NCBI GenBank assembly: GCA_017549125.1
Contig: JAFYVL010000013.1
Location: 1 to 39,599, forward strand
Direction of reading: 5' to 3'
Length of the DNA stretch: 39,599 nucleotides
Origin: Oscillospiraceae bacterium
GTDB taxonomy: Bacteria; Bacillota; Clostridia; Oscillospirales; Oscillospiraceae
Positions 17,674 through 24,293 of the stretch are shown here, piece after piece. Numbering within the stretch: the stretch's first letter is position 1; each line of letters begins with the position of its first letter. The translations under genes and the position numbers were made by a program. Below the pieces are notes generated by a model. It had not been told where the DNA came from. It saw only the letters and a program-made list of their open reading frames with translations, and ran no database searches.

Positions 17674-18102
17674 TTATTCACAATGAGCGCAATGCTCGCA
17701 ATCGGGGAACATTGCCTTGTCGTAGGCAATGCCGTTGCGGTCATAATAGTCCTTCACCGCAGACTTGATGGCTTCCTCTGCCAACACAGAGCAGTGCATC
17801 TTCTGAGCAGGCAGACCATGCAGAGCCTCTGCCACCGCACGGTTGGTCAGCTGCAAAGCATCGCTCAAAGGCTTGCCCTTGATCATCTCGGTGGCCATGG
17901 AGGAAGAGGCAATGGCGCTGCCGCAGCCAAAGGTCTCAAACTTCACATCCACGATCACATCGTTTTCGATCTTCAGATAGATCTTCATAATATCGCCGCA
18001 CTTGGCATTGCCCACCTGGCCAACACCGTCGGCATCCTCAATAATACCCACATTCCGGGGATTCATAAAATGGTCCATGACCACTTCGCTATAAAGTGCC
18101 AT
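17674..18102 (-). CDS. nifU: Fe-S cluster scaffold protein NifU/IscU
   Basis: A 142-residue scaffold on which sulfur from the cysteine desulfurase and iron are assembled into 2Fe-2S clusters. The three scaffold cysteines are Cys35 in GNAKCGD, Cys60 in FGCGSA and Cys103 in KMHCS, with Asp37 next to the first. It ends with three further cysteines (CEHCAHC, 135-141), which could bind metal and are an extension beyond the minimal scaffold. It is the second gene of the operon, separated from nifS by 156 bases that contain a family E repeat, and immediately precedes the rrf2 regulator. Confidence 0.94.
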   Translation of the reverse strand: MALYSEVVMDHFMNPRNVGIIEDADGVGQVGNAKCGDIMKIYLKIENDVIVDVKFETFGCGSAIASSSMATEMIKGKPLSDALQLTNRAVAEALHGLPAQKMHCSVLAEEAIKSAVKDYYDRNGIAYDKAMFPDCEHCAHCE

Positions 18103-18140
18103 AACTTTTCTCCTTATAATTCACTTTTCTCTAAATTGAA

Positions 18141-18250
18141 GAAATTGAAAACTGAAAGTTGAAAGTTAAGGTATTTCCTTCGGAAATGATTTTTAATAAG
18201 TCGCCAAAGGCGACACCTTCGTTTTCCGTTTTCAGTTTTCAGTTTTCAAC
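18141..18250. repeat. Family E palindromic element, copy 1 (inside the Fe-S operon)
   Basis: The core (18170-18217), read on the minus strand, is GGTGTCG-hairpin-CGAC, an A/T stretch, then a TTTCCGAAGGAAA hairpin and TACC. Arms are GAAAACTGAAAG-type on the left and CAGTTTTCAGTTTTCAAC on the right, imperfect inverted repeats of each other. It sits between nifS and nifU within the presumed transcript, so it is transcribed and could form an RNA structure affecting relative expression. Confidence 0.78.
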
Positions 18251-18258
18251 TGAAAATA

Positions 18259-19446
18259 TTACAAAATATACTCTCTGACTCCATTCTGCAAATCTCTCCA
18301 CACGGGGGACATATTTCGCAGCTGCTGCACCACCTTGGGCACATAGGTCAGAATATGGTCGATTTCTTCCATGGTATTATAATGGCTCAAAGACAAACGC
18401 AAAGAACCGTGTGCCACATCGTGGACACGACCGATGGCCAGCAGCACATGGCTGGGATCTAAGCTACCGGAGGTACAGGCAGAGCCGGAAGAAGCGCAGA
18501 TGCCGTGCATATCCAGAAGCAGCAACAGGCTCTCGCCCTCGATGCCCTCAAAGCAGAAGCTTACGTTACCGGGCAGACGGTTCACCGGGTCACCGTTCAG
18601 CGCACAATGGGGGATCTGGCTCAGACCTTCGATCAGCTTGTCACGCATGGCGGTGACGGTGGCGGTATGCTCCTCCATATGATCACAGGCATCCTTCAAA
18701 GCAGCCGCCAAAGCGCAGATACCGGGAATATTCTCCGTACCGGCACGCTTGCTGCGCTCCTGTGCGCCACCCTCGATCAAATTGGTCATAGGGAAGCCAC
18801 GACGGACATACAACACACCCACACCCTTAGGGCCGTGGAATTTATGGGCAGACAGGCTCAGCATGTCAATATTCTGCGCCTTCACATCAATGTGCAAATG
18901 ACCGGCAGCCTGCACCGCATCCGTATGGAAGGGTACACCGGCTTCCTTACAAATAGCACCGATTTCCCCAATGGGCAGCACAGAGCCGATCTCGTTATTG
19001 GCATACATACAGGTCACCAGGCAGGTGTCCTCACGGATGGCATCCTTCACCTGCTGTGCGGTCACATTATGACCTTCCTTCACATCCAGCAAAGTGATCT
19101 CATAACCCTCTTTTTCCAGCTTGTTCAGGGTGTGCAACACCGCATGATGCTCAAAAGCGGTGGAGATAATGTGCTTTTTATTCTTTCTTGCGCCGTAACG
19201 AGCCGCAGAAATAATGGCTTGGTTATCCGCCTCGCTACCGCCGGAAGTAAAATAAATCTCCCGGGGATCACAACCCAAGCAGGCCGCCACAGTCGCACGG
19301 GCATTTTCCAAGGCTTCCTTGGCTTCCTGGCCTGCAGAATGAAGGCTGGAGGGGTTTCCAAATACGGATTCATAATAAGGTACCATGGTCTCAATGGCCA
19401 ACTTACTCATCTTGGTCGTAGCCGCATTGTCCGCATATACAAACAT
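18259..19446 (-). CDS. nifS: Cysteine desulfurase NifS/IscS
   Basis: This 395-residue pyridoxal-phosphate enzyme removes sulfur from cysteine as a persulfide for Fe-S cluster and thio-cofactor assembly. The cofactor lysine is Lys202 in SLSAHKFHGPKG. The stacking His is in the EHHAVLH block (about 99-105). The catalytic cysteine is Cys324 in the ASSGSACTSG loop, the type found in IscS/NifS enzymes. The start ATG at 19446 follows AGGAGG at 19456-19461 (minus strand). It is the first gene of nifS-nifU-rrf2, driven by a consensus promoter with two overlapping dyads. Confidence 0.96.
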   Translation of the reverse strand: MFVYADNAATTKMSKLAIETMVPYYESVFGNPSSLHSAGQEAKEALENARATVAACLGCDPREIYFTSGGSEADNQAIISAARYGARKNKKHIISTAFEHHAVLHTLNKLEKEGYEITLLDVKEGHNVTAQQVKDAIREDTCLVTCMYANNEIGSVLPIGEIGAICKEAGVPFHTDAVQAAGHLHIDVKAQNIDMLSLSAHKFHGPKGVGVLYVRRGFPMTNLIEGGAQERSKRAGTENIPGICALAAALKDACDHMEEHTATVTAMRDKLIEGLSQIPHCALNGDPVNRLPGNVSFCFEGIEGESLLLLLDMHGICASSGSACTSGSLDPSHVLLAIGRVHDVAHGSLRLSLSHYNTMEEIDHILTYVPKVVQQLRNMSPVWRDLQNGVREYIL

Positions 19447-19469
19447 GGTATTTTCCTCCTATCTGATTT

Positions 19470-19488
19470 CCCTAGTAATTTCATAGGT
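19470..19488. promoter_or_regulatory. Candidate operator 1 of the Fe-S operon
   Basis: CCCTA, nine bases, TAGGT forms a dyad directly downstream of the -10, over the expected transcription start. It shares its half-sites and spacing with the dyad at 19504, and the centres are 34 bases apart. The Rrf2 regulator encoded in the operon is the likely ligand. Confidence 0.6.
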
Positions 19489-19517
19489 ATATTAGCACTA
19501 TCTACCTACTTTGTCAA
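19489..19517 (-). promoter_or_regulatory. Sigma-A promoter of nifS-nifU-rrf2
   Basis: On the minus strand, TTGACA (19517-19512) and TAATAT (19494-19489) are separated by 17 bases. The nifS start lies about 43 bases downstream of the -10. Confidence 0.85.
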
Positions 19518-19522
19518 TAGGT
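19504..19522. promoter_or_regulatory. Candidate operator 2 of the Fe-S operon
   Basis: ACCTA, nine bases, TAGGT is a perfect 5-bp-arm dyad that completely covers the TTGACA -35 element. A protein bound here would block RNA polymerase. Confidence 0.62.
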
Positions 19523-19532
19523 TAAAAGTTAG

Positions 19533-19759
19533 AGTGAAGTTGCTTCGCAATGAAGTATACCTAACGGTATATGAAGTTACTTCGTAATGAAGTTTTCTCC
19601 GTTGGAGAAAGTGAAGGTATGGCTAACGCCATGGATTTAAAATATATTTTTGAAATAGCAATTTCAAAAATACCATCATTGCACCAAGGGTGCAACTTCA
19701 TTTGGCTTTTGCCAAACTTCACAGCGTAGCTACTTCATTTGCCAACGGCAAACTTCACT
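19533..19759. repeat. Family E palindromic element, copy 2 (chain of hairpins)
   Basis: The left arm is a series of TGAAGT words separated by small hairpins (TTGCTTCGCAA, ATACCTAACGGTAT, TTACTTCGTAA, TTCTCCGTTGGAGAA). The right arm is a matching series of ACTTCA words separated by other hairpins (TTGCACCAAGGGTGCAA, TGGCTTTTGCCA, GCGTAGC, TGCCAACGGCA). The core (19616-19674) has GGTATGGC...GCCATGGATTTAAAAT, a TTTTTGAAA...TTTCAAAAA hairpin and TACC. A separate hairpin (TTCCAGGATATCGG with its near-complement, 19761-19795) follows. These fill the 19447-19879 gap together with the Fe-S promoter. Confidence 0.82.
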
Positions 19760-19879
19760 ATTCCAGGATATCGGGCGCAGACCGATATCTTGGAATTTGT
19801 TTCCTGAATTTTCGACTTTTGCATGGATTATTGTTCGGTCGAATGCGGCATAGTAATAGAGCAAAAAGGAGGGTTGCAC

Positions 19880-20842
19880 ATGAAAAAAACGGCATGGATG
19901 ATGGCCTTTCTTATCATCCTGATTTCCTTGCTGCCCTTGGGTGTACAAGGGGCAGAATTGATCCCGGGCGGACAGCTGATCGGTCTGGAAATGTCCACAG
20001 ACCATGTGACCGTGGCGGGCTTTGAAGAAAACAATCCAGTTGCCAAACGAGCCGGTATGCAATTGGGGGACACCATCACCCACATTGATCAAAAATCCGT
20101 CTCCTGCGCCGCCGATATCCGCACCGCTCTAAACCACTCCCAAGGCACGATCACCGTGGGCATCACCCGAAAGGGCAAGCCCATGCGTCTATCCATGAAC
20201 CCCGCCATTACCGCCGACGGCCCACGGATCGGCGTGTATTTGAAGCAAGCAGTCAGCGGCGTGGGTACTGTGACCTATTACGACCCGGAAAGCGGTGACT
20301 TTGGGGCATTGGGGCATAGTGTCAACGATACGAACGGAAAACTGCTCCCGTCCCATGGTGGCAATGCCTATGATGCGTCCATTTTGCAGGTGCGAAAGGG
20401 CAAATCCGGCAAGCCCGGTCAGCTGATGGGCACTATGAACACCGCTAAAATTCTGGGTTCTTTGGGTAAGAATACCCAGCAAGGTGTGTTTGGCTGCAGC
20501 AAAGCCGACTTTACCGGTGACCTTCTGGAAACCGCCTCTGCCAGCCAGATCCACACGGGCTCTGCCACCATCCGCTCCACAGTAGACGAAAATGGGGTAC
20601 AGGAGTATTCTGTGAAAATTCTCAAAATCTATCCAAAAGGCCGCAGCGGGGGCAGAAATATGCTGATCCAGGTCACCGACCAGCGGCTACTGGACACCAC
20701 CGGCGGCATCGTCCAAGGCATGTCCGGGTCGCCCATTATCCAGGACGGCAAGTTAATTGGCGCGGTGACCCACGTTCTGGTCAACGACCCCACCATGGGC
20801 TATGGCATTTTCATCGAAAATATGCTGGACGCCGCCGCATAA
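19880..20842 (+). CDS. spoIVB: SpoIVB-type serine peptidase (family S55)
   Basis: This 320-residue protein has an N-terminal membrane/signal segment (about 5-24), a PDZ domain (about 30-105) and a C-terminal S55 peptidase domain. The catalytic His is His146 in ALGHSVND, and the catalytic Ser lies in QGMSGSPI (Ser282 or Ser284), followed by GAVTHVLVNDPTMGYGI. In Bacillus subtilis SpoIVB is made in the forespore and triggers sigma-K activation; here it implies a spore former. The start at 19880 fits AAAGGAGGG; longer frames lack a ribosome site. The protein is about 100 residues shorter than the B. subtilis enzyme. The usual neighbour spo0A is absent: a family A repeat begins right at the stop codon. 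Confidence 0.93.
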   Translation: MKKTAWMMAFLIILISLLPLGVQGAELIPGGQLIGLEMSTDHVTVAGFEENNPVAKRAGMQLGDTITHIDQKSVSCAADIRTALNHSQGTITVGITRKGKPMRLSMNPAITADGPRIGVYLKQAVSGVGTVTYYDPESGDFGALGHSVNDTNGKLLPSHGGNAYDASILQVRKGKSGKPGQLMGTMNTAKILGSLGKNTQQGVFGCSKADFTGDLLETASASQIHTGSATIRSTVDENGVQEYSVKILKIYPKGRSGGRNMLIQVTDQRLLDTTGGIVQGMSGSPIIQDGKLIGAVTHVLVNDPTMGYGIFIENMLDAAA

Positions 20843-20988
20843 TTTCCAATTTGTCGCTTTGCCTCCCCTGTAGGGGAGGTGCCCCAAAGGGGCGGAGGGG
20901 TTTACGGAGATTGAGATCTGCTAACCCCTCAGTCGCTTCGCGACAGCTCCCCTGCAGGGGAGCCTTGTGTGCGATAAATTGGAATTTA
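20841..20988. repeat. Family A palindromic repeat, copy 4, with outer inverted ends
   Basis: The core (20862-20964) is nearly identical to the copy at 5551. Outer arms AATTTCCAATTTGTCGC (20841-20857) and GCGATAAATTGGAATTT (20971-20987) are inverted repeats with few mismatches, giving a 148-bp unit. The left end overlaps the last bases of the spoIVB stop codon. The rest of the 20843-21146 gap holds a stem-loop and the toxin-antitoxin promoter. Confidence 0.85.
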
Positions 20989-20994
20989 CAAAAA

Positions 20995-21041
20995 ACAGGG
21001 GAAGGTTCTATGTCCTAAATGTACACAGAACCTTCCCCTGT
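20995..21041. terminator. Long perfect stem-loop, possible terminator
   Basis: A 15-bp perfect stem (ACAGGGGAAGGTTCT, 20995-21009, with its complement at 21027-21041) closes a 17-base loop. A run of A precedes it and CGATTTT follows. It may terminate spoIVB or be a further small repeat. The large loop is unusual for a terminator. Confidence 0.5.
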
Positions 21042-21084
21042 CGATTTTAACAAACTGGTGCATCCGTTTTTCCTGTTGTCCTTA

Positions 21085-21113
21085 TTGACATAGTAGGCAA
21101 ATTTACATATAAT
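21085..21113 (+). promoter_or_regulatory. Consensus promoter of the toxin-antitoxin operon
   Basis: A perfect TTGACA (21085-21090), a 17-base spacer and a perfect TATAAT (21108-21113) precede the antitoxin by about 33 bases. The A/T-rich TAATATTA dyad just after the -10 could be an autoregulatory site for the antitoxin. Confidence 0.88.
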
Positions 21114-21146
21114 AATATTAGAATTTGACTACAAGGAGGATTCGTT

Positions 21147-21413
21147 ATGAATATCCGCCCTTCTGCTGCCATCCGGCAGAACTATAACGAGATTGCAGAA
21201 CTGTGCAGAAAAACCCAAACTCCCATCTACCTCACCAAAAACGGTGAAGGGGATTTGGTCGTCATGGACATCGAAAGCTTTACCCGCCGGGAAAAAATGC
21301 TCCAACTGCGTGAAAACCTCTTGGCTGTGGAAGAAGATCGCGCTATGGGGCGCAAAGGCTGCACCATTGATGAATTGGACAGCTTTTTGGACCAGATTCT
21401 GGATGAGGCATAA
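21147..21413 (+). CDS. Phd/YefM-type antitoxin
   Basis: This 88-residue protein has the typical Phd/YefM layout: an N-terminal DNA-binding part (MNIRPSAAIRQNYNEIAELC, TPIYLTKNGEGDLVVMD) and an acidic helical C-terminus expected to wrap the toxin. It is preceded by AAGGAGG and a consensus promoter, and ends 3 bases before the toxin. These antitoxins normally repress their own promoter. The identification rests on the N-terminal pattern plus the adjacent toxin. Confidence 0.88.
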   Translation: MNIRPSAAIRQNYNEIAELCRKTQTPIYLTKNGEGDLVVMDIESFTRREKMLQLRENLLAVEEDRAMGRKGCTIDELDSFLDQILDEA

Positions 21414-21416
21414 CCC

Positions 21417-21722
21417 ATGAAATACAATGTGATCATCTCTGACAGAGCCAAAGAAATGCTGGGTATGCACATCCGATTTTTAGCCCAGGTCAATAAAGCC
21501 GCCGCCACAAAGCTGAAGAATCGGTTTATGGAAGAAATGCGCTCCCTGCAGGAATTGCCCCATCGTTATCCTTTCTTTAACGAAAACTACATCCCAGCCA
21601 ACAAGTATCACAAATTATATGTAGAAAATTGGTATCTTGTACTGTATCAGATCAAGGACAGCACCGTCTGTGTGGATTGGATCGTGGATTGCAGACAAGA
21701 CTACCAGTGGTTACTGAGATAA
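21417..21722 (+). CDS. ParE/RelE-superfamily toxin
   Basis: This 101-residue basic protein starts MKYNVIISDRAKEML and continues with the helix-turn-helix of RelE/ParE folds (residues about 15-45). LQELPHRYPFF, NKYHKLYVENWYLVLYQI and the final VDWIVDCRQDYQWLL are the usual strand and C-terminal elements. ParE members poison DNA gyrase and RelE members cleave mRNA; which applies cannot be read here. The stop TAA overlaps an ATG for the downstream reductase (TAATG), making a three-gene arrangement. Confidence 0.87.
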   Translation: MKYNVIISDRAKEMLGMHIRFLAQVNKAAATKLKNRFMEEMRSLQELPHRYPFFNENYIPANKYHKLYVENWYLVLYQIKDSTVCVDWIVDCRQDYQWLLR

Positions 21723-22513
21723 TGTCTATGGTGTTAGTAACAGGTGCAACAGGGTTTGTGGGACAGACCATCATGAAATTATGCAAAGATACGGTTGCCT
21801 GTCCATCCCTGCAGAATTTAACGGAAGAACAAGTTTATAAAATCATCCGGGACAGCGGCGCAGATACCATCATTCACACCGCTGCCATTGCGGACACCGG
21901 CGTATGCGCCGCCGATCCCGAGGCCTCTTACCAAGCCAATGTGCAGCTGCCGGTATGGATCGCCAATGCCGCCCAAGGTGCAAAGCTGATTTGCTTCAGC
22001 TCTGACCAGGTATACAGCGGCACGGAAGCAGAAGGCCCTTATACAGAGAATATGGCAAAACCGGGCAATGTGTATGCCGCCCACAAGCTGGAAATGGAAC
22101 AGCGGGTTCTGGACATGGCCCCGGATAGTGTAATGCTCCGGGCAGAGTGGATGTATGACTACTATCTTAAGAAGCCCAACTATTTTATGAATATCCTCCA
22201 TGCCACCCAGGCGCTGGGCTTCAGTTCCCGGCAGTACCGGGGAATCACCTATGTAAAAGAGGTGGCCCGGAATATGGAGGCGGTAATAGGCTTGCCCGGG
22301 GGCATTTATAACTTCGGCAGCGAAACCCAAAAATCCATGTACCAGATCACCCGGGAATTTTTAGGGTATTTAGGCAAGGAGATTGCCCTGGAAGATGCGC
22401 CACCTCGGCATAATCTATGGATGAACTGCGAAAAGGCAAGAAAATTCGGTGTGCGTTTCTCCAGCGTGGAAGATGGGCTGAAACAATGCGCAAAAGATCA
22501 TAATTTGCATTAA
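21722..22513 (+). CDS. NAD(P)-dependent sugar-nucleotide reductase-like protein (RmlD/SDR)
   Basis: This 263-residue extended short-chain dehydrogenase has the Rossmann motif GATGFVG (about 7-13), the active-site pair in YAAHK (Tyr-x3-Lys), and FSSDQVYSG, typical of RmlD-like dTDP-4-dehydrorhamnose reductases. The C-terminal substrate domain is present. No other rhamnose genes are nearby, so the substrate is unknown. Start: ATG at 21722 overlaps the toxin stop, and a second in-frame ATG is at 21728; both lack a clear ribosome site, so coupling to the toxin is likely. A longer frame from 21629 runs inside the toxin and is unlikely. It ends before a strong terminator. Confidence 0.85.
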   Translation: MSMVLVTGATGFVGQTIMKLCKDTVACPSLQNLTEEQVYKIIRDSGADTIIHTAAIADTGVCAADPEASYQANVQLPVWIANAAQGAKLICFSSDQVYSGTEAEGPYTENMAKPGNVYAAHKLEMEQRVLDMAPDSVMLRAEWMYDYYLKKPNYFMNILHATQALGFSSRQYRGITYVKEVARNMEAVIGLPGGIYNFGSETQKSMYQITREFLGYLGKEIALEDAPPRHNLWMNCEKARKFGVRFSSVEDGLKQCAKDHNLH

Positions 22514-22516
22514 AAT

Positions 22517-22545
22517 ATCCGGGATGCGATGCATCCCGGATTTTT
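22517..22545 (+). terminator. Rho-independent terminator after the reductase gene
   Basis: An 11-bp stem (ATCCGGGATGC, 22517-22527, with its complement at 22531-22541) closes a GAT loop and runs into five T. Confidence 0.9.
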
Positions 22546-22547
22546 AC

Positions 22548-22574
22548 GGAACGCTGTTCGCAGCGTTCCCTACC
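22548..22574. repeat. Solo hairpin ending CCCTAC, related to family B ends
   Basis: GGAACGCTG-TTCG-CAGCGTTCCC followed by TAC. Read on the other strand it is GTAGGG plus a hairpin, like the ends of the family B elements, but with different hairpin sequence and no second end. Confidence 0.55.
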
Positions 22575-22581
22575 ATAAATG

Positions 22582-23250
22582 TTATGTGCGTTTAGAGAAA
22601 TAGGATTTGCCATAGACCGCAATCTCTGCCACCAGGCACACAGGCAAGGCCGCAAAGAAATCCACCGCAGAGTGCTGTTTAATGAACATGGTGGACAAAC
22701 AGATCATGATCACCGCAAAGACCACAAAGATCTTCCACCAGGTATAGGCCTCCTTCTGGCGCACCCACACGGAAGCAATGCCGATGGAATAGGCCACGTG
22801 CAAAGAAGGACACACACCGGTGTTGGTGTCAAAGCTATAGATGAACCCTACCAGGTCCGACAGGATATTCTCCCGGGGAAACACCTCCGGACGCAGATCC
22901 TGTCTGGTGGGATAGAGTATGTAAACCATCATGGCGCAGATCTGGGTAATGATAATGTAGGTCTGCAGGCATTTAAAACTCTTTACATCATAGAATAGAA
23001 ACCAGCCCAGAGAGATCACCACCAGCAAATACCAGAACACATAAGGGATCACAAACCATTCGTTGAAGGGGATCGCATCGTCCAGCCACATTTTCACCGG
23101 GGCGCAATTTTCTGCCGGGATCAGATTCTCCGTAAGGAAGTACATGATAAAGTAGCCCACCCAACCCAACAGCAACAGCAGGTGGGAGAACTGGGGATCT
23201 TTCAATTTGGACAGCCGCAGCTGCTTATAGTCCACGACGGGTGTTTTCAT
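22582..23250 (-). CDS. PAP2-superfamily membrane phosphatase or phosphotransferase
   Basis: This 222-residue protein has about five transmembrane helices. It shows the PAP2 motifs: YPTRQDLRPEVFP (first block), CPSLHVA (second block, with the catalytic-type His), and STMFIKQHSAVDFFAALPVC (third block, with His and Asp). PSLHVA instead of PSGH resembles the PAP2_3/inositol-phosphotransferase-like branch. It likely removes or transfers phosphate on lipid headgroups. Its ATG lies inside the end of the upstream acyltransferase gene (26-base overlap), so the two are coupled and probably act on the same lipid pathway. Confidence 0.85.
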   Translation of the reverse strand: MKTPVVDYKQLRLSKLKDPQFSHLLLLLGWVGYFIMYFLTENLIPAENCAPVKMWLDDAIPFNEWFVIPYVFWYLLVVISLGWFLFYDVKSFKCLQTYIIITQICAMMVYILYPTRQDLRPEVFPRENILSDLVGFIYSFDTNTGVCPSLHVAYSIGIASVWVRQKEAYTWWKIFVVFAVIMICLSTMFIKQHSAVDFFAALPVCLVAEIAVYGKSYFSKRT

Positions 23251-23998
23251 GGGTCGTCTCCTTATTGGAAGGATAATATTTTTTCGGGATGTTGCGGTAA
23301 GGCACGACCCGATGCTCCGGCAGCGACTCTGCCACCCGGGTAATTTCGTCCATCAAGTAATCGCAGAGTTTTCTGCGCTGGGTATCCATAGGCTCTGCCG
23401 GATCGTAGGCCACCGGCTCACCAAAATGCACCTGCCGCAACCCGGGGGCAATGTACATAGGCACAAATTTCAGCACCTTGCCGGTGCGCTTGTAATACAG
23501 CTTTGCCACATCCAGAAATTTATCCTGGAAATCATAGACAATATGGTTATGCTTCACATCATGCTCCGGGAAGATCACCACCGATGTTCCCTCGTCCAGC
23601 ATACGGACGGTGGTCTTGAAGGTGGACAGTAGCCGGGCATCCCGGTACACAGGGATGGTGTTGGCATTGTTGAACAGGCACACGGAGAAGGGTGTGATCA
23701 CATAGGACAGGATCTTATAAAACCAATGGGTGTACTTGGGCTTTTGAGACCAGAAATCCTGAAAGGCATAGGAAGGCACTTCCTTCCAATGCATCATCTG
23801 GGAGGCACACCAGGTATAGCGCTCCATGGGCATATAAAATTCGCAGATAATCGGGCTGTTCATCTGGGTATGGTTACCCACCAGCACCACCGGCTCATCC
23901 GGCAGGTTTTCTGCGCCGCAGACCCGGGTCTTGGGATAGACCAAACGGATGATCCCCCGCAGGATCTTATATGTAAAGGTGGTTTTCTTCTGCTCCAT
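23225..23998 (-). CDS. PlsC-like acyltransferase with altered HX4D motif
   Basis: This 257-residue protein resembles the lysophosphatidate acyltransferase fold: VVLVGNHTQMNSPII corresponds to block I and VVIFPEHD to block III. The catalytic HX4D is HTQMNS here, so serine replaces the aspartate. The activity may therefore differ or be lost, unless this branch uses another residue. The start at 23998 fits an AAGGA site (about 24008-24012); a longer frame from 24094 lacks one. It overlaps the PAP2 gene by 26 bases, suggesting joint phospholipid or glycolipid remodelling. Confidence 0.78.
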   Translation of the reverse strand: MEQKKTTFTYKILRGIIRLVYPKTRVCGAENLPDEPVVLVGNHTQMNSPIICEFYMPMERYTWCASQMMHWKEVPSYAFQDFWSQKPKYTHWFYKILSYVITPFSVCLFNNANTIPVYRDARLLSTFKTTVRMLDEGTSVVIFPEHDVKHNHIVYDFQDKFLDVAKLYYKRTGKVLKFVPMYIAPGLRQVHFGEPVAYDPAEPMDTQRRKLCDYLMDEITRVAESLPEHRVVPYRNIPKKYYPSNKETTHENTRRGL

Positions 23999-24104
23999 AA
24001 TGACCGATCCTTTCAGCTTCCTTTTATTGTGCCATAATATCAAAGATTTTGCAACCGGAAATGAACAAATTTTAAACTTTCCCCCAAAATGCATTTTGCC
24101 GTAC

Positions 24105-24197
24105 TGTAGGGGAGGGTCAATGACCCTCCCGCTACCCTAACCATTCCACAGCGGTAAAAATCGAAGGTTTCGGGAAGGTCAGTGACCTTCCCCTACA
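24105..24197. repeat. Family B palindromic repeat, copy 2
   Basis: This 93-bp element runs from TGTAGGGG to CCCCTACA, with a hairpin at each end (GGGAGGGTCAATGACCCTCCC-like on the left, GGAAGGTCAGTGACCTTCC on the right). The internal CAGCGGTAAAAATCGAAGG corresponds to the middle of the copy at 9042. It lies between the acyltransferase start and the lipoprotein promoter. Confidence 0.85.
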
Positions 24198-24243
24198 ATG
24201 GGGGAATTGGAAAAGTTTACCAACAAAAGACAAAAGTTTCTAC

Positions 24244-24272
24244 TAGACAAACATACAAATTTATGCTATATT
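24244..24272 (+). promoter_or_regulatory. Promoter of the lipoprotein gene
   Basis: TAGACA (24244-24249), 17 bases, then an extended -10 (TGC-TATATT, -10 at 24267-24272), just before GGAGGTGAG and the start ATG. Confidence 0.72.
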
Positions 24273-24293
24273 GATTTTGGAGGTGAGTATTCT

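Noticed and set aside
19533-19759. CRISPR array or tRNA cluster
   Set aside because: The repeating word is only about 6 bases, spacers are self-complementary, and the two halves are inverted relative to each other. No acceptor stem or T-loop consensus is present.
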